64,000 bases of DNA from Quercus robur (taxonomy: Eukaryota; Streptophyta; Magnoliopsida; Fagales; Fagaceae), in assembly GCF_932294415.1 (NCBI RefSeq), contig NC_065537.1:64184290-64248289 (forward strand), read 5' to 3'. Below, piece by piece: positions 52,585 through 63,693 of this stretch. The translations under genes and the position numbers were made by a program. The stretch's first letter is position 1, and each line of letters begins with the position of its first letter. The notes under the pieces are model-generated. The model saw only the letters and a program-made list of their open reading frames with translations, was not told the DNA's origin and made no database searches.

Positions 52585-53100
52585 TCATGTCTAACCAGTC
52601 ATTTATTTATGTCATCATAATCTGATTAACACAATGACAGTATATGATCATTTCTTTTCCAGCCAAAAAAAAAATCTCTCTATATAAGCTTCTTATTGTT
52701 TTTGTATTTCTAAAAAACCAACTCAGTTTTCATTATCAATTTTTTTGACAAATTAAGAAGACATGGTTGATGTCAATCTTAATTCTAGCAATGCAGCTGC
52801 AACGCAGTCACAACCAGAGTCAGGATGATGTGCATGTTGATACATGTTGTCCACCAAAGCTCCAACTTCTTTGTCCCAACCTAAATGTCTTATGAATTAT
52901 ATCATGTGTTTGTAAAGTCCTCTATGTATTCTTTTTGTAGCTTTGCCCCTTTTTTTGGTTGGTTGCTAAAAGATTTTGGTGCCATTTGGCTAATTTTTTG
53001 AAAATACATATTTTCAATGAACTAAACTACAAACTCTTATTCTAAAAGACTTGAGGCTAACCATCTATAATCCACTATTGATAAAAAGTGGTGGAATAAA
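52585..53100 (+). pseudogene. Partial duplicate of the RABH1 3' end
   Basis: Matches the end of the RABH1 pseudogene including intron text (ATTAACACAATGACAGTATA), so it came from DNA and not mRNA. The coding part at about 52759-52830 reads EDMVDVNLNSSNAAATQSQP, then a stop where GGA should be (SG-stop-CAC), then the normal TGA. The start of this exon (LFRKIAAALPG) is replaced by unrelated text. The 3' flank continues to about 53100. Confidence 0.85.
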
Positions 53101-54850
53101 GTTGGTGGTGTTGTAAATAGAGAAAGCTCTATTACCAAATTGTAATAGGAAATGCCTCTAGATAGCAGTCCCACACAAAATTGATTGTGAAAATACTATA
53201 AACCTTCAAAAGACCTCACCAAATATATGATATGAATGAAGAAAACTTGACAGGAAAATAGACACAGTCACCCACAAGAAAGAACGCCAAAAATTTATGT
53301 GATTCGACTTTTAGCCTACGACCACAAGCAATGACAAAACAAATTTTCACTAACAAACATGAAGAATACAAAATATGGTATAAGAACACTCGCACAATGC
53401 CCAAACTCCAATACTCCCAAATTATTCTCTCATATAAATACAAAGTTCTCTCTCAAAACAAAAGTTGAGACTCAATACCAAGTTTGGGGTTGCACCTAAT
53501 ACAAAGAGAAGTTTTCTCTTCTCTGCACAACCCTCCACAAAACCCCCCTCAAAGAGATCTTTCATTCTTACATTTTGCCACAAAATTGGCTCACATGGAG
53601 CAAAATAACACCACTTCTGAATATCAAGTCCATATATATATAGCAAAATAACCGAAGGGTTGGCGAGCACTATTGTACATCCACGCATGAAAGTCATGCT
53701 TGCATTTAATGTAAATGTGATACCAAATCTTGACAATGCACCAAAATCCCAAAAGAGAGAAGTGATCACATGTAAGCACTATTTGGCTTTATGGTACTTT
53801 TCCAATCAGCAATTTCATAGTCAAATGAAGTGTGCCAAAATGAGAGAGGTTTTCCTTCTTCCTTTTTTAGGAAATGAGATAGGTTTTCTAGCCGTACAAG
53901 ACAAAGCTATATTTTATTTGGGTTTAAGTTGCATATATATATATATATAAGAACTTATTATTCATTTAAAAAAAAAAAATAAACTTATTGTAGCAAGATT
54001 GTAATTTGGAATGTAATTTTGCCGAATTCAATTTTGCCACCTGGACTAGTAAAACTGATGCTTTGGCAAAAAATTAGTGCTTTCCTCATCACGCAAGCTG
54101 CTATGCACAGGTGAGTTTTAGTTTGTCAGCATAAATTCCTACTATATAAAAAAAGAAGAAGCGTAAATTAAAAAAAATAATAAATAAAAAAACCAAAAAA
54201 GAGTTTATGTTTAATTCTAGGCCAAAACAAAAAGAAAGAATCCTTTTGAAATTTCAAAGTCAGCCGCGGGTGATAAGCCACGTCAAACACCTTTGAATCC
54301 CTAATCACATTCACTCACAGGTAAGTACTTCTCAAAATATGAACACATCCCTAATCACATTTACTCACAGGTAAGTACTCCTCAAATTATGAACACTTGG
54401 CAGCCATGGTAGGTAAGAACTCAAAGAAAGTTAATGATAAAGAAAAGAAAAAAAAAAAAAAAAAAAGAGGAACTTGCAAAAAATAGAACTTGAAAAGTTG
54501 TTGGAACCCTGTTTAAATTGTTTAGAAACCAAATCCGAAAGTAGAACAAGAAGAAAGGAAGATGTAGAGTTAAACTGAATATCTTCAATCTGAAGAAGAA
54601 TGAAAGATAGAAAATGAGATAAAAACTTGCAAAACATACGTGAGTTTGTAGATTTTAAAGTGTAGGGATTTTAATTTACATATTTATCCTCGTAAGTTGA
54701 AAACTTGTAATTAGGTATGATGAGGGTATTTTAGGGATCAAAATTAAGAAATCCAAATAGGGAAGCCCTTTAAATAGTAGTATAAATGATGATGATATTT
54801 TGGGAATTAAAACTGAGGAATTCAAACAGAGAAAACCCTTTAAATAATAG
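53101..54850. other. Intergenic DNA with local repeats
   Basis: No gene recognised. 53750-53935 resembles 59110-59275 (GAGAGATTTTCTAG, ACAAGACAA..TATTTTATTTGGG). A 50-bp unit (CCCTAATCACATTCACTCAC) is repeated at 54299 and 54349. On the minus strand, text starting at 54856 (TCTATACTATTATTTAAAGG, preceded by A) looks like a Helitron 5' end, with a second similar copy near 54790. No matching 3' end was found. Confidence 0.45.
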
Positions 54851-54950
54851 TATAGATTAAAAATTTCTTACAACTTGCTACAGTAGGTTCTATAAATAAG
54901 AACCCACTGTGGCGGGTTTGTAAAAAATTTCAAGTTTCCACCCCAGATGG

Positions 54951-55014
54951 AGCATGTTATTGGCATGTGGGGTGTAAAATGGTAACTTAGGGAGTTTTAC
55001 ACCCCCAATGCTAA
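54951..55014. mobile_element. Palindromic MITE remnant
   Basis: GAGCATGTTATTGGCATGTG..GTGTAAAA on the left is mirrored by TTTTACACCCCCAATGCTAATGCTC on the right with only about 15 bp between, so the DNA can fold into one hairpin. The right end is followed by TAA, the usual Tourist target. It sits exactly at the breakpoint of the third RABH1 flank copy. Confidence 0.65.
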
Positions 55015-55262
55015 TGCTCTAACTTCTTTGTCCCATCCTAAATGTCTTGTGAATTATATCATGTGTTTGTAAAGTTCTCTATGTCCTCTTTTTGTAGCTT
55101 TGCCCCCTTTTTTGGTTGGTTGCTAAAAGGGATTTTGGTGCCATTTGGCTAATTTTTTTTGGGAAAATACGTATTTTCAGCAAACTAAACTACAAACTCT
55201 AACTCTAAAAGGCTCGAAGCTGACCATCCATAATCCACCATTGATAAATACTGGTGGAATAG
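55015..55262 (+). repeat. Third copy of the RABH1 3' flank
   Basis: CTTCTTTGTCCCATCCTAAA through TTGATAAATACTGGTGGAAT matches 52868-53100 nearly base for base, and the original at 42930-43130 less well. No RABH1 coding sequence is included. Confidence 0.85.
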
Positions 55263-55263
55263 T

Positions 55264-55700
55264 TGATTACGCATTCATTGAAATCAAACCTTTATCCATT
55301 TAATTATGTAAATTCCAAATTCCAGATGTAACAAACACAAGTCCAAATGAACCCAGGGGATTGGCCAAGTTGGTTGGGCTCTTGGTTTCAAAATGCTTGT
55401 ACTGGACTCGACTAGGTGTGCTCCCTAATTCGAGTCCTGCTACTTGCACTTTAAAAAGAATTTCTTGAGCCAGTGCTTTATCCCGTCATGAGTTCACCCA
55501 GTATAAACAGTGATTAGTTTCTGATTAAAAGTCTTGAAGAAACATGGTGGGAAAAAAAAAAAAAAACACACACACACACGTCAAAATGTGGGTGTAATGG
55601 CCTTTTAATGACGTCTTCCTGTTGGATTGGAGTATGTGATCATGAAGAAATTGACTATATTTTACGATGAATACGAGCTGGCGTGGCAAGATCAGACGGC
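55264..55700 (+). repeat. Segment duplicated at 59.72-59.87 kb
   Basis: Outside the SINE, the text CATTCATTGAAATCAAACCT, TTATGTAAATTCCAAA, and then TCAAAATGTGGGTGTAATGG, CCTTTTAATGACGTCTTCCT is repeated near 59728-59870 with few changes. It continues the third RABH1 flank copy, so the duplicated region probably extends over both. Confidence 0.8.
55350..55563 (+). mobile_element. SINE, GGCCAAGTTGG family, copy 1
   Basis: Box A TTGGCCAAGTTGGTTGGGC, box B-like CTAATTCGAGTCCTGC, body ending CAGTGATTAGTTTCTGATTA, and a poly-A tail at 55551-55566. It matches the copy at 59421-59641 throughout. It interrupts a segment (GTGACAAACACA|TCAAAATGTGGGTG) that is uninterrupted near 59.79 kb, so the empty site is visible. 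The likely target duplication is GTC(C/A)AAATG, one mismatch. Confidence 0.85.
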
Positions 55701-56004
55701 TGTGAAGTGGGTCCCAAAGTGACAAGAGCCCTAATTAGAAAGCATAAACTAGTGGGGCCCTATTTCCCCATCTTTTAGAAAGGGCAGTTCCCAATAGCTA
55801 GGCGTAAATACCCGGGGGGTGAATGAACGAAGGAAAAGATGGCCACGCTAGCAATTTTATTTTATTTTTTGTGTGGGGCTCATTGAATTTTTGAATGGCA
55901 AAGATCATAGTTGGTGATGTTGGTCCCAATTTCAGCACCGCCCTTTGAGCCGTTGTTTCCTTTTGTTTCCTTTAGTTAGTCAATTTACTCCATGTGACTT
56001 GTGG

Positions 56005-56042
<38 letters not shown>

Positions 56043-56241
56043 CTAAAAACTGGTAAACAGTTTGACCAAATAACTAAATTGACAAACTAACGCTAAAGTG
56101 CTCCTATATTACAGAAGGGCTGTCTTTTTCTCTTTTTAACCCTTTTAAACCATAATGAGTAGTATTAATTTCAAAGGGTGATGTTGTAAGAGTCTTAAAA
56201 TCTAGTCATTCTTAAAAAAAGAGAGGAAAAAGATAGAAGTG
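55700..56241. other. Intergenic DNA
   Basis: No gene seen. Holds a poly-A tract of about 35 bp (56006-56040). Confidence 0.45.
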
Positions 56242-56244
56242 TAA

Positions 56245-57035
56245 GAGCAATTACATCAGTCTATGCAAAATTGTGCAAAATGAAAAAACTAATTGATTTT
56301 ATACGTTCTAAGCAAAAAAACACCTATATCAATAGGTGTAAAATTGTATAAAATTGTGCATAAATGCACAATTACTATAGTAACCATGCATATATGCATG
56401 ACTACTGTAGCATATGCATTTAATATTTTATTAATTTCTGATTCGCTCCTTTTTTTTTCTCTCTCTTCTTCATCTGCAAAACTAACCCTCCCTCCCATGT
56501 TCTTTCTTCCTCTGATACCACACACTCCCACAGACTCAAAATCAAAAATCAACTACAAAAATAAAAAATCAACCACAAAATCAACAAAAAAAAAAAATCA
56601 ACCACAAAATCAACAAAAAAAATCAACCAGTGGAACAAAATCGTTGGATCGGTGTTGATGGAGATCGATGATGGGTTGACGGAGATCAGTGTTGATGGAG
56701 TGCTTGTAATGGGTTGATGGAGAAGAGGAAAGAAAAAGATTCTCAAAAAATAAATAAAAAAATAAATAAATAAAAGAAGAAGAAGGAGAAGAAAGAGAGG
56801 CAGAGATAGAGATAAGAATGGTGTGAAGAAGGGGTTATTCAGAGAAAAAAGAAGGGTTAGGTGGGGTAGGTGGGAGATAATAAAAAAAGTGAGAGAAAAT
56901 ATTATTTTAATAAAAAAGTTTATATAATAGATAAATTGATGTGGGTGTTTTGTAAAAGTGATAGTGTAAAATAGAAAAAATAGATTTTTTGTGTAAAATA
57001 GACGGAATTTATTGCACAGACCGATGTAATTGCTC
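56245..57035. mobile_element. Tourist/Harbinger-type MITE with TAA duplication
   Basis: Ends GAGCAATTACATCAGTCTAT and, inverted, GAGCAATTACATCGGTCTGT form terminal repeats of about 25 bp. TAA flanks both sides (56242-56244 and 57036-57038). The interior, about 790 bp, includes AACCACAAAATCAAC repeats and GGAGATCGATGATGGGTTGA repeats but no transposase. Confidence 0.88.
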
Positions 57036-57039
57036 TAAG

Positions 57040-58415
57040 TCACAATACTTTGATAACAAAGTTTAAATAACACGTTTTTATTGATTTTAATTTAATTTAT
57101 AACTAAAATTTACTTTCTTATTTACATATAATAGCAAATAATACAATTTATCACCGCTTAAAATTTATTGTCAAACGGTTGTTAATATAGCATTTTTTAA
57201 AAAGAATTTGGTCATTTAAATTTGTACGTGTTTATTTGTTCCATATATTTGGACTATTACACAGATTTGGTACGTTGACAGCTGAGTCATGCTTTCTTGG
57301 CATGCTGTGGGGGAAAAAAACGATTCAAAGTACAAGAATCTGTGTCTACATAAGTTTATGACTGTCGAAAGGAGAAACCCACAAACCTGTACCGTTACAA
57401 AGAGTTTCTTATTCTTTTTTCTTTTATAGGTTTATGTTTCTCATTTTAATTAGCTTCAGTCTCTCACTCTCTCTCTCTTCTAAAATTTTTTGGACTATTC
57501 TTATTAATTAATCTTCTAGATTAAGCAATATAAACTTCACTTATCTTTTAATGATGGAAAACTAAAAACTTGCAGAGAAATTGAGAAATATACAAATCTA
57601 AATAAGAAAATAGTCACTAGTGAAGTTAAGAAGAATGCAACTGTCGGCAAGATCCTTTTGGTGCAGAAATTGATGGGAAACGACATTGTTAGGAGACCGC
57701 AAGAAATTGATAATCAAATCTACATAGCCCAAGAAAATAGATTAATAGATGAAAAAAATTGATAACCAAAATCTACGTAGCCTAAGACAAAATGCACTTA
57801 TTAAAACGGTGTCGTTTTTGGTAAAATAGAAAACGGTCGGGACGTTTTCTATTTTACTATAAATTCCAAAGAGTGGCATCAATAAACAATTTGATTGCTT
57901 CTTTATCTTTTTCGCTCATTGTTGCCATTTGATTTGGCTGCATTTTAATTCAGTTCTCTCTCCCAGCTTTCCTAATTTTTCTTTCTTTCAAAACCCGAAA
58001 CCTTTTCAGATTTTTCATTTTTTATTGTGCTAATTTCACAGCTTAAACCTTTTTCCCCTTACACCTCAAGCATTTTGTGTATGAAAATGTGTCAATTAAA
58101 TTATAAGGCCCTAGACTTGTGAAAATACATGTTTAAAGTGAAAACTGAAAATAGTTATTTGAGTTCTCTAACCAAACAGGCCCTTTAATTCCAAGTAAAA
58201 AGGAGAAAGAATTTTTTTTTAATCTCTTACCGGATTCAAACAAATAAAATTAATATTTTGCTATTTCTTTTAAAAGAGTTTTATTTTTTTTATTTTTTTT
58301 TTTTAAATATACGTATATTTATATTATTACAAAGCTTCTACTGAAGTTCTGCTATTTGTTAAGTTTGAACTTTGAAGCTTGTATGACTTGACATGTGTCA
58401 AAAGGGAAAATTTTA
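57040..58415. other. AT-rich intergenic DNA
   Basis: No gene seen. 58.03-58.12 kb resembles 7.92-8.06 kb (dispersed repeat). Confidence 0.45.
57821..57857. repeat. Perfect 15-bp stem hairpin
   Basis: GTAAAATAGAAAACG at 57821-57835 and its exact complement CGTTTTCTATTTTAC at 57843-57857 enclose a 7-base loop. The palindrome-like ACGGTGTCGTTTT lies just before it. Function unknown; a short MITE or its remnant is the simplest reading. Confidence 0.8.
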
Positions 58416-58553
58416 GGTACTTTCAAAGTATAAAGAAATTGTACTCTCTCCTCTCACATTCATAGTAGATCTCACCATAAATTTAATGAGTAGACCTCAC
58501 TATGAATGTAAGAGGAGAAATACCATTCTCTGTACTTCAAGAGTATTTAAGAA
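58416..58553. mobile_element. Small foldback MITE
   Basis: TACTTTCAAAGTATAAAG, CTCCTCTCACATTCATAGT on the left is mirrored by ACTATGAATGTAAGAGGAG, CTGTACTTCAAGAGTA on the right. About 138 bp. Confidence 0.7.
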
Positions 58554-59420
58554 TTACTCATATCAAAATTTCAAATTATTTGGATAGATGACATCACGCT
58601 GTGCATATCAATTTTTTTGTTGACAACATATATGCCATGTGTAAAGAATAAATAACCATGGGGTTATAGCTAGCCTCCACAAATCTCACACAATTCACAT
58701 TCCCTTTTACATAATGCATGCCTAGAAAGTAAATAACAAATACAGCGCAATTAGTGGTACCGTGGAGCTACACTTTTGAACAACCTAACCATTTTACTGT
58801 CGTTTTCCTTCAAAAATAAAAGAAAATGAAAGAAGTGCCTAACAAGTTATTGACTTCTAATAAATAAATTAAAAAAAAAAAAAAGTAAACATTTATAGAT
58901 TTTTAAATTAAACGAAAAAGAAAAGAAAAGATAGAGAAAAAAATTTAAGTTAGGGTATGTTTCTTGGTATGTTCTGATGCCAATAGAATTATGTGCTATG
59001 AGTTAATTTTCCACACTGCTATTGAATTATAACTTATGAGCCATTATTGCAGTTTTCCTCATTCTTTAGGTAGTTGATGACAATGGTACATTATTGTTTC
59101 TCTTTATGGCTAGTGACTTCTTGTAAGTTGTGTGATCTTTCAAACCCCGAAAGTAAGAAACATGACAAGGCCATAATTCAATAGTCAAATAGAGCGGCCA
59201 CAATTCAAATTGGGTGAGAGAGATTTTCTAGCTATACAAGACAAGGCCATATTTTATTTGGGTTAACTTTTGACCATGCACATTCATTTTATAATGCACC
59301 CACATGGACATGGGTTGCGTTTCAAACTTCAATCTTATCCTGACATGATGGATCTGATCTGTTGAGCCATCTGTATTATTGGAGTAGCTTGCTGTAAAGT
59401 ATAAACTTTAGAATTATTAA
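58554..59420. other. Intergenic DNA
   Basis: No gene seen; 59110-59275 resembles 53750-53935. The last 14 bp are the SINE target site. Confidence 0.45.
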
Positions 59421-59641
59421 CCCAAGGTTGGCCAAGTTGATTGGGCTCTCGGTCTCAAGGTGTTTGTATTGGGCTTGATTGGGTGTGCTCCCCGGTTCGA
59501 ATCTTGCTACCTGCATTTTGAAAAGAATTTCCTAGGCTAGTGCTGTACCCCTTCGTGGGCCCACCCGACGCGAACAGTGATTAGTTTTTGGTTGAAAACT
59601 TTCAAGATACATTATGAGAAACCAAAAAAAAAAAAAAAAAG
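59421..59641 (+). mobile_element. SINE, GGCCAAGTTGG family, copy 2, with target duplication
   Basis: Box A TTGGCCAAGTTGATTGGGC and box B CCCGGTTCGAATCTTGC are followed by the same body as copy 1 and a poly-A tail (59622-59640). It is bracketed by perfect direct repeats TTTAGAATTATTAA at 59407-59420 and 59642-59655. Box B is better preserved here than in copy 1. Confidence 0.93.
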
Positions 59642-59655
59642 TTTAGAATTATTAA

Positions 59656-61083
59656 ATTGGGTGGGTTTGGGTAGACAAATAGGGGTTAGGTTGAATTTGA
59701 CGCCCCTAGTTAAAAGTGATCAAAGTTTAATACACATTCATTTAAATCAAACCTTAATCCATTTTATTATGTAAATGCCAAACTCCATATGTGACAAACA
59801 CATCAAAATGTGGGTGGAATGGCCTTTTAATGACGTCCTCCTGTTGGAGTATATAATCATGAAGATATCGACTATAAGGGAGTCTTTTCTGGTGGAGGTG
59901 GGGCTGCTTGAAATTCTTGCCTCTTTTGTTGACTCTAATGAAAAGTGAAAACTATATATGTTGGCTTGCAAGTCTTGGAATACCACTAAAAAGAAATCCA
60001 TGCCGGATGGTTCATGCAATCGAAGGAGGTAAGCTCATCTCATTCCAACCGATTTGTCATTGTTTTCAGATTAATTAGAGAAGCATTTTTGGTCACATCC
60101 TATGTTACTAAAATATTTCTTCATCAATTCTACTATTTCTAGAATCTTTTACTATTGCCCACAATGGCAAGGATCTTTTCCATATTCCATATCCGCCTAA
60201 AAAAAATTTAGTTTACATCATTAGATGAGAAAACTACCTCTCTGAGCTTTGGAAATTGGTCCTCTTCAGAATTTTGCATCTTTCTTCCTTGCTCCAGAGA
60301 GCTCAAAAGGCTAATTACATCACTAATCTTGTTATCCTTGCCATCCTCACTAGTAAGGGCTGTCCAACTGTCCTTAGTATCAGAAATTCTAATTGTCCTA
60401 TGTTAAGAGAGTGGTGCCAGAGGCAAACGGTGAGAAAACTGTCCCAAGATGGCTCAGGTGCCAGTTATTACAAGTACTTGTTTTTAAACTAGAGGGTCCT
60501 GCTTGGCGGATGTTTGTTCTATTTAATTGAATTGTGTTTCTTAGTATAAAATTTGGACCTCCAATCATGAATATTGTTTAAATCTTAACTATTCTGCAAG
60601 CTTTCCAACACAATTTGTGCAACGTGATGAGGCTGGCAACAATTATGTGCCTAACCACTGCTTGAAATCTACATCTTTCCATTGATGAGTACAAATAATT
60701 ATAGGCTTGGTTTTTAGGATCCAAGTGATTGCTACCAACCAATTTTGACCTTCTATATCCAACAAGCAACAATGATACCTATCCTACCATGTGTTGACTG
60801 TACTGTTTACTTCATATCAAGTTTGGACCTCCTTGTAGCAATGGAGAGAAAGATGCCCCATAGCTCCAATTATCATATTTTAGATTTGGCTGAAAACATA
60901 TCACTTGGCAATTTATAAAATTAATTGTGATTACTACAAATCTAGAACTTCGGAAATTTATTGAATGAGGAATTGAAGCAGATTGCTTTTGTGCAATGCA
61001 AAATGAAGCAATCTGTTAGATATATTATGGCCCAAGTAACCCACTAATTGTAGGCCCATGTACTTGTAGAATAAATATATTAA
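59656..61083. other. Intergenic DNA, no gene recognised
   Basis: 59715-59870 is the SINE-free duplicate of 55264-55690. Open frames at 59.75-60.02 (-) and 60.26-60.49 (+) kb have no convincing family match. Confidence 0.45.
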
Positions 61084-61280
61084 CCTTAGAACAAAATTCA
61101 TGTACAGTATCTTAAATACTGTTCCTTAGATTTCTCTCTTAAGATTCTGCCCAAGTAGCTGCTTAACTTAAAAAATACACTTCCATTTATGAGAAAAAAA
61201 CCACATGACATAATCTTAAAAGAAGAACCTAAGGAACAATACTTAAGTACTATATCTAAGTCTTGCTCTTAACCTTAAGT
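61084..61280. mobile_element. Foldback MITE
   Basis: CAGTATCTTAAATACTGTTC, CTTAGATTTCTCTCTTAAG on the left is mirrored by CTTAAAAGAAGAACCTAAGG, AACAATACTTAAGTACT on the right; about 200 bp. Confidence 0.65.
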
Positions 61281-61820
61281 TTGTCTATGACTAGGCTAGA
61301 ATTAGTCATATATTTTTTAGTATATAATCCCTACATTGGGTTTAATTTATTGTAACACAAGTGCTTAATATAATATATAACCATTAAACCGTACCACGTA
61401 AACTTTTATGTATGCTCTCTCTTTCATGTTTCCATTCATCATTCAATTATCACACACAATCATACAACAACTTTCACAATATCAAACAAGTTTAGATCTT
61501 ATAATGGTGGTTTAAAAAGTCTCACGTAAACACATCTATATATCTGTTGTTGGAGTCTTAACTGGTGTCAAAAAGGTTTTTTTTTTTTTTTTCTAAGACT
61601 AAGTTTCATAATGGGTGTTTAAAAAGTAATAGAATTTGTGAGTGAGTTAAGCCAGGAATTTATGTCGACTATAGCTTCCTAACCTATGTTGTCGAGTAGT
61701 ACTTGTATAATTTATGATTAAAAAATATATAATTCTTCTTTTTATACTGTGATCCTAATTAATTCTGGCTCATGCCAAAGGCATATATAGGACAAATGGG
61801 GATAATCATAGTAGACAACA
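61281..61820. other. Intergenic DNA
   Basis: No gene seen. Confidence 0.4.
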
Positions 61821-61836
61821 AACAGCAAGTGCAATC

Positions 61837-62638
61837 TGATCCTGGAGCCTCCAAGCTCAACCTTCTCTGCTCATGACCATTGGCTGATCACTCTCAATAT
61901 GGCCCTCGTTTTAGATGAAATCTGGTGCTTGAGGAACCATATCATTGCCAAAAGGCTCAGATTGATATTCCTAAATCAGTCCATTCGGTGCAAGTTAAAT
62001 TCTTAAGAGTGCTCCAAGCTGCTAGGTGGTAACCTTCCCAATCCCTCTATCCTAAGTGCACCAACTTGGTCCCCTCTAACTTTAGGCTCGGTAAAGATCA
62101 ATGTTGATGCGGCTTAGTAGTATCTACTATCTAGTACTAACTCAGCTCTTGGGGTCATTGCCAGGAACCACATCGGCCATGTAATCAGAGCTTGGGGAAG
62201 ATGCCGCCCCTTATGTTCTCCCGTCCAAGCTGAAGTAGCAGCCCTTCAATGGGCAGTTGAGCTGGCAAGTCGTGAGCATTGGCAGCAATTGATTTTTGAA
62301 GGAGAAGCTAAGGCTTGTTTTGATGTGTTATCATCATCCACTCCCCTAGATTGGTCTATTAGTACCATTATCAGCAATATTCATTGTCTTTCTGTAGGTT
62401 TTACTTCTGTTAAGTTTTGTTAGGTTATGAGACAACGCAATTCTGCAGCTCATGTGGTTGCTAGATTTGCTTTAAATTCTGGCCAGTCCTTTTTTTCAAT
62501 AATGGTAATCTTCATCGACTTTGTTTGTAAGGTGGATTACCGCCACTTGTTCTTCCTTTCTTGCTTAATGAAATTGCAGATTATTTAATAAAAATAAATA
62601 AATAAATAAAAGAAGAAGAAGAAGAAGAAGAAGAAGAA
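61837..62638 (+). mobile_element. 5'-truncated LINE (RNase H end) with 16-bp duplication
   Basis: Bracketed by perfect direct repeats AACAGCAAGTGCAATC at 61821-61836 and 62639-62654. The coding text is the LINE RNase H tail: KINVDAA then stop, ALGVIARNHIGHVIRAWG, VQAEVAALQWAVELAS, QRNSAAHVVARFALNSGQ, with stops. The 3' end is not plain poly-A but an (AAAT)n tract followed by (GAA)n (about 62588-62638). Confidence 0.93.
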
Positions 62639-62680
62639 AACAGCAAGTGCAATCAGACTAGTATATGGAAAAAGATAAGA

Positions 62681-62945
62681 TTAGGATCTAACAGAAAATC
62701 ACCAGGGAATTTCATATCGATGAATAACACTGGCAAGACGGATAGCATATATCATATATGGGAAATCTAAAAAAATAAGCATCACAAAAACAAATATAGT
62801 ACTCATATAATATTAGGATCTAACAGAAAATCACCAGGGAGTTTCATGTCGATGAATAACATTGGCAAAACGGAGAGCACATATCATATATTGGAAATCT
62901 AAAAAAAAAAGCATCACAAAAATCAAATATAGTACTCGTATATGA
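62681..62945. repeat. Tandem duplication with 132-bp period
   Basis: TTAGGATCTAACAGAAAATC starts at 62681 and at 62813. The two units agree along their whole length with about a dozen differences. Confidence 0.9.
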
Positions 62946-63693
62946 AAAAAAGGCCAGAGAAACATTTTATGAACCTTGCAAAAAAGCTTTAGGAATGGTT
63001 GTTGAACTTAGAGAGGTCAGACTCAAAGCATCGGGAAATTGACCTGGTCACACTAAGAGTAGGATGACCAATATAAAATATAAATTCCAGAATATGACGT
63101 TGTCTAAAAGTTTGTTTGTGTTTGGAATATGATTCCTAGGAGAAAGAAAAGAATGGAAAGGAGGGAAAACGGTGGGTTATTTCTTATTTGGAGTTTTGGG
63201 CGTGCATTGGACAAGGATAATAAAGAACATCATGCCTGTAATAATGTTTCAATGCCTCTCATGTTAAGGGGATTGAGAAGAAGAAACAAATTATGTCATG
63301 ACAGTCATAGAATGCTCTTGCTACAGTGAACTAACCACACAAATCATCAGGGGAATTCTCCCCGACCCCATTAATTTATTTTAATTTTAATATAACAACA
63401 ACACATGGAAACAAGGTTGAACAGAACACAAACCTGTGGCTTGGCTGAAAGAAGCACATCATGATGAATAACATAACATGAAAAGCTATCCATCTAAATT
63501 TGTAAGTAAAAAGCTCAACAACATGAACAATTTCACAAAAACTAGCTATAGAGTTATCTACCTCCAATAACTGTGGTTTCCATCAAAATATATGAAACTT
63601 TAATTTGTCACATCACACAGTGATACGGACCCTCAAGTGACAAAGTCTTTGTAAATCTCCCTAGAACAAATAGGCAACAAACCTAGCAATAGC

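Noticed and set aside
60256-60492. 78-aa frame with Leu-rich start, considered as an NB-LRR end
   Set aside because: Only vague Leu/Cys spacing; no repeated LRR consensus and no upstream domain.
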